Shown here piece after piece: positions 59,959-64,000 of a DNA stretch of 64,000 nucleotides. Numbering within the stretch: position 1 is the first letter of the stretch; each line of letters begins with the position of its first letter. Made by a program: the position numbers and the translations under genes. Under the pieces are notes generated by a model, which searched no databases, was not told where the DNA came from, and saw only the letters and a program-made list of their open reading frames with translations. This DNA comes from Pseudoflavonifractor sp. MSJ-37 (GTDB taxonomy: Bacteria; Bacillota; Clostridia; Oscillospirales; Oscillospiraceae), in contig NZ_JAHLPP010000001.1 in the NCBI RefSeq assembly GCF_018917965.1, forward strand, positions 1,116,001 through 1,180,000, written 5' to 3'.

Positions 59959-61233
59959 TCACTCGAAGCGGACCCGGATGGAGTTGGCGTGGGCGGTGAG
60001 CTTCTCGGTCTCGGCCAGCGCCACGATTTCCTTCTGGATGGGGGCCAGGGTGTCCCGGCTGTACTCGATCACGCTCATGGTCTTGAGGAAGCTGTCCACG
60101 CTCAGGGGGGAGAAGAAGCGGGCGGTGCCGCTGGTGGGCAGGACATGGTCCGGACCCGCCAGATAGTCGCCCAGAGGCTCCGGGGACCAGGCCCCCAGGA
60201 ACACGGCGCCCGCATTGCGGATCTTGGGCAGGAGGGCCCGGGGGGCCTCCGTCACGATCTCCAGATGCTCGGGGGCGATCTCATTGGCCAGAGCCGCCGC
60301 CTCGTCTAGGTCCCGGCAGACGATGGCACAGCCGAAGTCCCGGACAGACTGCTCCATGATCTCCGAGCGGCTGAGATAGCCGGTCTGGCGGACCATCTCG
60401 GCGTCCACGGCCCAGGCCAGCTCCGCACTGGTGGTCAGCAGGACGGCGGAGGCCAGCTTGTCATGTTCGGCCTGGCTCAGCAGGTCGGCGGCGATGAACT
60501 TGGGATCGGCGGAGCCGTCGGCGATCACCAGCACCTCGGAGGGGCCGGCCACCATATCGATGTCCAGCGAACCGTAGGCCATCCGCTTGGCGGCGGCCAC
60601 GAAGGCGTTTCCAGGGCCCACCAGCTTGTCCACCTTGGGGATGAAGCCGGCGCCGTAGGTCAGGGCGGCCACTGCCTGAGCGCCGCCCACGGCGATGCAC
60701 CGGTCCACGCCGGCGATCTTGGCGGCCGCCAGCACGGCATCGTTCAGGTTCTCCGTGGGAGGCGTCACCATGACGATCTCCTCCACCCCGGCCACCTTGG
60801 CGGGGACGACGTTCATCAGCACACTGCTGGGATAGGCCGCCGTGCCGCCGGGGACATACACGCCCACCCGGGTCAGGCCCCGGACCACCCGGCCCACGGT
60901 GCCCCCGTCGGGGGAGGTCCACTCGGCGCTCTTCGCCAGGAGCTTCTCATTGTAGTCCCGGATGTTGTCCGCCGCATGCTCCAGCGCCCGGATCAGCTCC
61001 CTAGGACAGGAGGCGTAGGCCTTGTCCAAAGTCTCTCTGGAGATCTCATAGGGGGCGGTCTTGTCGAAACGGAGGGAGTACTCCTCCACCGCCTCCAGAC
61101 CGCGGGCTTTCACGTCCTCCATGACGGCGGCGACCGCCTTCTCGATATCCGAATTCTTCGCCGCGGCCCGGGCCCGCATGGAGGCGATGACCTTCTGCTC
61201 ACCGGTGCCGTCCGCGTTCACGATCTGTATCAT
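59959..61233 (-). CDS. hisD: Histidinol dehydrogenase HisD (424 aa)
   Basis: Zinc- and NAD-dependent enzyme for the last two oxidation steps. Signatures are GVYVPGGTAAYPSSVLMNVV, VGGAQAVAALTYGAGFIPKV, DKLVGPGNAFVAAAKRMAYG, IDMVAGPSEVLVIADGSADP and LSQAEHDKLASAVLLTTS with the Gln-His zinc ligands, then NEIAPEHLEIVTE. Length is standard. ATG overlaps the hisG stop by 4 bp. Confidence 0.97.
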   Translation of the reverse strand: MIQIVNADGTGEQKVIASMRARAAAKNSDIEKAVAAVMEDVKARGLEAVEEYSLRFDKTAPYEISRETLDKAYASCPRELIRALEHAADNIRDYNEKLLAKSAEWTSPDGGTVGRVVRGLTRVGVYVPGGTAAYPSSVLMNVVPAKVAGVEEIVMVTPPTENLNDAVLAAAKIAGVDRCIAVGGAQAVAALTYGAGFIPKVDKLVGPGNAFVAAAKRMAYGSLDIDMVAGPSEVLVIADGSADPKFIAADLLSQAEHDKLASAVLLTTSAELAWAVDAEMVRQTGYLSRSEIMEQSVRDFGCAIVCRDLDEAAALANEIAPEHLEIVTEAPRALLPKIRNAGAVFLGAWSPEPLGDYLAGPDHVLPTSGTARFFSPLSVDSFLKTMSVIEYSRDTLAPIQKEIVALAETEKLTAHANSIRVRFE

Positions 61234-61880
61234 GCCTGTTCCCTCCGCTTTGCGAGTTCGGCCTCACAGCGGCCGATGAAGTCCTCGATCTGAGCTTTGT
61301 GGAGCTTCATGCTGGCGGTGTTCACGATCAGCCTGGCGCTGACCTGGGCCACGTCCTCGATGGGGACCAGTCCGTTCTCCCGCAGGGTGACGCCGGTCTC
61401 CACGATGTCCACGATGCCGTCTGCCAGATCCAGGATAGGAGCCAGCTCCACCGAGCCCTCGATCTTGATGATATCCACGTCCATGCCCTTCTTCTCGAAG
61501 AAGGCACGGGTCACATTGGGGTATTTGGAGGCCACCCGCCGGGTCTTATAGGTCCCGTAGAAGTCGCTCCCCTTCTTCACGGCCAGGGCGAAGCGGCATT
61601 TGCCGAAGCCCAGGTCCAGCACCTCGTAGAAGGACTTGCCGTGCTCCAGGATAGTGTCCTTGCCCACGATGCCCAGATCGCACACGCCGTGCTCCACATA
61701 GGTGATCACATCGGGAGCCTTGGCCAGCACGGCCTCCAGCGGGTAGTTCGGCACCTTGTGGATGAGCCGGCGGCCCGGGTCCTTGATGGGGGAGCAGTCC
61801 AGCCCCATGGCCTCGAACAGCTCCACGCTCTTGTCCTGGAGACGCCCCTTCGTCAGGGCGATCCGCAGATCCTGGCTCAT
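61230..61880 (-). CDS. hisG: ATP phosphoribosyltransferase HisG, short form (216 aa)
   Basis: First and committed step: joins ATP and PRPP. LRIALTKGRLQDKSVELFEA, VEHGVCDLGIVGKDTILEHG, SKYPNVTRAFFEKKGMDVDI, and the PRPP loop ADGIVDIVETGVTLRENGL. At 216 aa it lacks the C-terminal regulatory domain, so it needs HisZ, encoded by the gene just before it (4-bp overlap). Confidence 0.97.
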   Translation of the reverse strand: MSQDLRIALTKGRLQDKSVELFEAMGLDCSPIKDPGRRLIHKVPNYPLEAVLAKAPDVITYVEHGVCDLGIVGKDTILEHGKSFYEVLDLGFGKCRFALAVKKGSDFYGTYKTRRVASKYPNVTRAFFEKKGMDVDIIKIEGSVELAPILDLADGIVDIVETGVTLRENGLVPIEDVAQVSARLIVNTASMKLHKAQIEDFIGRCEAELAKRREQA

Positions 61881-63046
61881 ACCTCCACCGTCCTTTCTCC
61901 GTCAGGGTCCAGCACCAGCACCCGGCCGGCGCCCTTCCTTCGGGCCAGCGCCAGCGTCTCCTCCAGTGTCTCGCAGGGAGAGAGCTCGCAGGTCCCGGCG
62001 GCCCGGCCATCCACGGCGGTCAAGGCCCGGTCCAGCTCGCTCTCTGCGAAGTGGATCAGGGTGCCCACCCTGGGTGCCTCGGTGCCGGGGCGGCAGGCCG
62101 CCACCGCGTCCACGTCCACGGCGAAGCCGGTGGCCGGGGCGCTCCGGCCGAAGGAGGCCACCAGGCTGTCATACCGGCCGCCGGAGAGGACCGCGTCGCC
62201 CGCGCCCTCCACATAGCCCCGGAACACCACGCCGGTGTAGTAGTCGATCTGATGCACCAGTCCCAGGTCGAAGCGCAGGTACTTGCCGTAGCCCGCGCCG
62301 CACAGAGCCTCGTAGAGCTCCCGCAGATAGGCGATGGCCTCGTTCTCCCCGGCCAGAGCCTCGGCCTCATCCAGGACCTCCGCCCCGCCGAAGAGCCGGG
62401 AGAGCCGCAGGAGGGCCGCTGTGGCAGGCCGGTCCTGATAGGGCTCCAGGAAGTCGCCCAGCGCGGCGAAATTCTTGCCCTCGATCAGGCTCCGGAGCTC
62501 TTCCACCTGATCCTCCTCCAGATCCATCCGGTCCGCCAGAGAGCGGAAGAACCCGGCGTGGCCCAGCTCGATGTGGAACCGTGCCAGTCCACAGGAACGC
62601 AGGGCATCTACCGCCATGGCGACGATCTCCAGATCGGCCTTCTTCCCTGCCGCGCCGATCAGCTCCACGCCGCACTGGGCGATCTCACTGCTGCCGCCCC
62701 GGTGCTGGTCGCCGGAGCGGAACACGGTCTCAGCGTAGTAGAGGCGCTGGGGCAGGGGCAGGGTCTTGAGCTTGGTGGCCGCCACCCGGGCGATGGGGGC
62801 GGTACAGTCGGGCCGCATGACCATGATTTTGCCGCTCCGGTCGATGATCTTGAGCATGGACTCCTGGGGAAGCGGGCTGCCGGAGCGGAGGAACAGGTCG
62901 TAGAACTCCACCTCCGGCGTGGAGACCTCCGCGTAGCCTCTCCGGTAGAAGAGGTCGGTCAAAGCCGTCTGGGTGCTCCGGCGGTCCCGGCACTCGGCGA
63001 AGAGCCGGTCCCGGGTCCCCTCGGGGGTGTTGATGGTATATGTCAT
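61877..63046 (-). CDS. hisZ: ATP phosphoribosyltransferase regulatory subunit HisZ (389 aa)
   Basis: Catalytically inactive HisRS paralogue that activates short HisG and confers histidine feedback. HisRS-like N-terminus: NTPEGTRDRLFAECRDRRST, VSTPEVEFYDLFLRSGSPLP, MVMRPDCTAPIARVAATKLK (motif 2 region) and YYTGVVFRGYVEGAGDAVLS, then GGRYDSLVASFGRSAPATGF (motif 3 region). A C-terminal anticodon-binding-like tail is present only in short form. First gene of the operon, behind the promoter at 63,083-63,111. AAAGGGG precedes the ATG. Confidence 0.95.
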   Translation of the reverse strand: MTYTINTPEGTRDRLFAECRDRRSTQTALTDLFYRRGYAEVSTPEVEFYDLFLRSGSPLPQESMLKIIDRSGKIMVMRPDCTAPIARVAATKLKTLPLPQRLYYAETVFRSGDQHRGGSSEIAQCGVELIGAAGKKADLEIVAMAVDALRSCGLARFHIELGHAGFFRSLADRMDLEEDQVEELRSLIEGKNFAALGDFLEPYQDRPATAALLRLSRLFGGAEVLDEAEALAGENEAIAYLRELYEALCGAGYGKYLRFDLGLVHQIDYYTGVVFRGYVEGAGDAVLSGGRYDSLVASFGRSAPATGFAVDVDAVAACRPGTEAPRVGTLIHFAESELDRALTAVDGRAAGTCELSPCETLEETLALARRKGAGRVLVLDPDGERTVEV

Positions 63047-63082
63047 CGGGCGTCGCCCCTTTCTTCATCGCTTTACCACGCT

Positions 63083-63111
63083 AATATACTATACTATCAC
63101 GTGATCGTCAA
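63083..63111 (-). promoter_or_regulatory. his operon promoter with internal palindrome
   Basis: On the minus strand TTGACG (63111-63106) and TATATT (63088-63083) are 17 bp apart. The spacer contains the perfect palindrome ATCACGTGAT (63096-63105), placed so that a bound protein would block RNA polymerase. No T-box-like leader is visible in the 36 bp between the -10 and hisZ. Confidence 0.75.
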
Positions 63112-63131
63112 GGGCTTTCTGCGGGCCCGGA

Positions 63132-63932
63132 TCAGGACTTGCCCAGAGCGGCGTTCTTCCGCCAGGCCGCCTCCACCGCGTCCAGCACCGCCGCCCGGAA
63201 GCCATGGCGTTCCAGCGCGGCCACGCCCTCGATGGTGGATCCGCCGGGAGAGCAGACCGCGTCCTTCAGCGCGCCGGGATGCTCCCCGGTCTCCAGCACC
63301 AGTGCGGCGGCTCCCAGCAGAGTCTGAGCGGCGAAGGCCACCGCCTGCTTCCGGGGCAGGCCCGCCAGCACGCCGCCGTCCGCCATGGCCTCGAGGAAGG
63401 GGTACACATAAGCGGGACCGCACCCAGCCACCGCCGAGAAGGCATCCATCAGCCGCTCTTCCAGGCGCTCCACCCGACCGGAGGCGCGGAGGATCTCCTC
63501 CACAGCGACCAGATGTTCCTCCGCCGTGCCGGGAGCGGCGCAGAGGGCCGTCATCCCCTTCCCGATGGAGCAGGGGGTGTTGGGCATGATCCGCAGGACC
63601 GGCGTGCCCGCCGACACCCAGCCCGCCAGCGTCTCAGTGGTCAGGCCCGCCGCCATGGACACCAGCACCTTCCCCCCGTCCAGCGCCGGGGCCAGCTCCG
63701 TCAGCAGGTCCTTCACCATGTGGGGCTTCACGCCCAGGAAGATGTATCGGGCGGCTTCGACGGCGGCCCGGCCGTCAGGGACCGCCGTACAGCCCGTCTC
63801 CGCCGCCAGCGCCTCGGCCTTTGCCGCCGTCCGGTTGGCGATCACCACCTGATCCGCCCCGATGGACCGGCAGGCCGCCCGCACCAGCGCGCCCCCCATG
63901 CTCCCCGTTCCGATGAATGCCGCTCGTTTCAT
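63132..63932 (-). CDS. proC: Pyrroline-5-carboxylate reductase ProC (266 aa)
   Basis: NAD(P)H-dependent last step of proline synthesis. Rossmann start KRAAFIGTGSMGGALVRAAC, IFLGVKPHMVKDLLTELAPA, LVSMAAGLTTETLAGWVSAG, VLRIMPNTPCSIGKGMTALC and the C-terminal block LRDAVCSPGG-like KDAVCSPGGSTIEGVAALER. The ATG at 63932 follows GAGG; eleven in-frame codons upstream have no site. The gene has its own promoter and is separate from the his operon. Confidence 0.97.
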   Translation of the reverse strand: MKRAAFIGTGSMGGALVRAACRSIGADQVVIANRTAAKAEALAAETGCTAVPDGRAAVEAARYIFLGVKPHMVKDLLTELAPALDGGKVLVSMAAGLTTETLAGWVSAGTPVLRIMPNTPCSIGKGMTALCAAPGTAEEHLVAVEEILRASGRVERLEERLMDAFSAVAGCGPAYVYPFLEAMADGGVLAGLPRKQAVAFAAQTLLGAAALVLETGEHPGALKDAVCSPGGSTIEGVAALERHGFRAAVLDAVEAAWRKNAALGKS

Positions 63933-63966
63933 AAAACAAGACCTCGCTTTCGGTTTTTCGTCCAAC

Positions 63967-63995
63967 AGTTTACCACATCACAGCGTGATCGGCAA
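63967..63995 (-). promoter_or_regulatory. Putative proC promoter
   Basis: On the minus strand TTGCCG (63995-63990) and TAAACT (63972-63967) are separated by 17 bp, about 35 bp upstream of the proC start. Confidence 0.55.
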
Positions 63996-64000
63996 CAGTT

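Noticed and set aside
63047-63131. T-box riboswitch ahead of the his operon
   Set aside because: The distance from the -10 box to hisZ is only about 36 bp; no stem I, T-box sequence or terminator could fit.

Overview
The window looks like a chromosome segment of a gut-type Oscillospiraceae (Eubacteriales, Bacillota). The reasons are the GC-rich core with the murB-rapZ-yvcK-whiA-dnaE order, a his operon using short HisG plus HisZ, GGAGG ribosome binding sites throughout, and accessory proteins (MobP-type relaxase, DUF6076, DUF6809-like) that I know mainly from clostridial mobile elements. The genus cannot be fixed from the sequence alone.

Layout. (1) About 1-26.5 kb is an integrative/mobilizable island, almost all on the minus strand. 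It has two overlapping tyrosine recombinases, a DUF6809-like protein, a MobP-type relaxase with Sel1 repeats and its ribbon-helix-helix partner, a long non-coding stretch with a strong hairpin (candidate oriT), an HTH protein plus an excisionase-like protein, and one plus-strand DUF6076 gene. Cargo follows: a DinD/BRO-N protein, a helicase-IV-like helicase with two small partners, and a long type I restriction-modification locus. That locus (XRE regulator, AlbA/Schlafen-type ATPase, hsdM, hsdS, hsdR, M48-type peptidase) carries three extra genes between hsdS and hsdR. Two of these, an AbiTii protein and a membrane-anchored protein, share an unusual IGD-N motif. The island seems to end at a 3' tRNA fragment (26,454-26,495) followed by a terminator. 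Four copies of a 23-bp direct repeat mark module edges in a nested pattern.

(2) 26.5-33.9 kb is a second defence-like and decaying zone: a winged-helix protein of unknown function, a macro-domain/HTH fusion, a zinc-ribbon miniprotein, an SF1 helicase with a C-terminal nuclease, a second M48-type peptidase beside an hsdR remnant, a truncated SGNH hydrolase and a frameshifted helicase.

(3) 33.9-42.2 kb is a complete type I-C CRISPR-Cas locus on the minus strand (cas3, cas5c, cas8c, cas7, cas4, cas1, cas2, then leader and 7 repeats/6 spacers).

(4) 42.4-47.4 kb holds a hybrid sensor kinase and a MarR regulator followed by a small gene graveyard (MATE, metallo-beta-lactamase-fold and methyltransferase fragments).

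(5) 47.5-64 kb is conserved core: cardiolipin synthase, dnaE, whiA, yvcK, rapZ, murB, the operon hisZ-G-D-B-H-A-F-I-E, and proC. All are on the minus strand, and most neighbours overlap by 4 bp or are a few bases apart.
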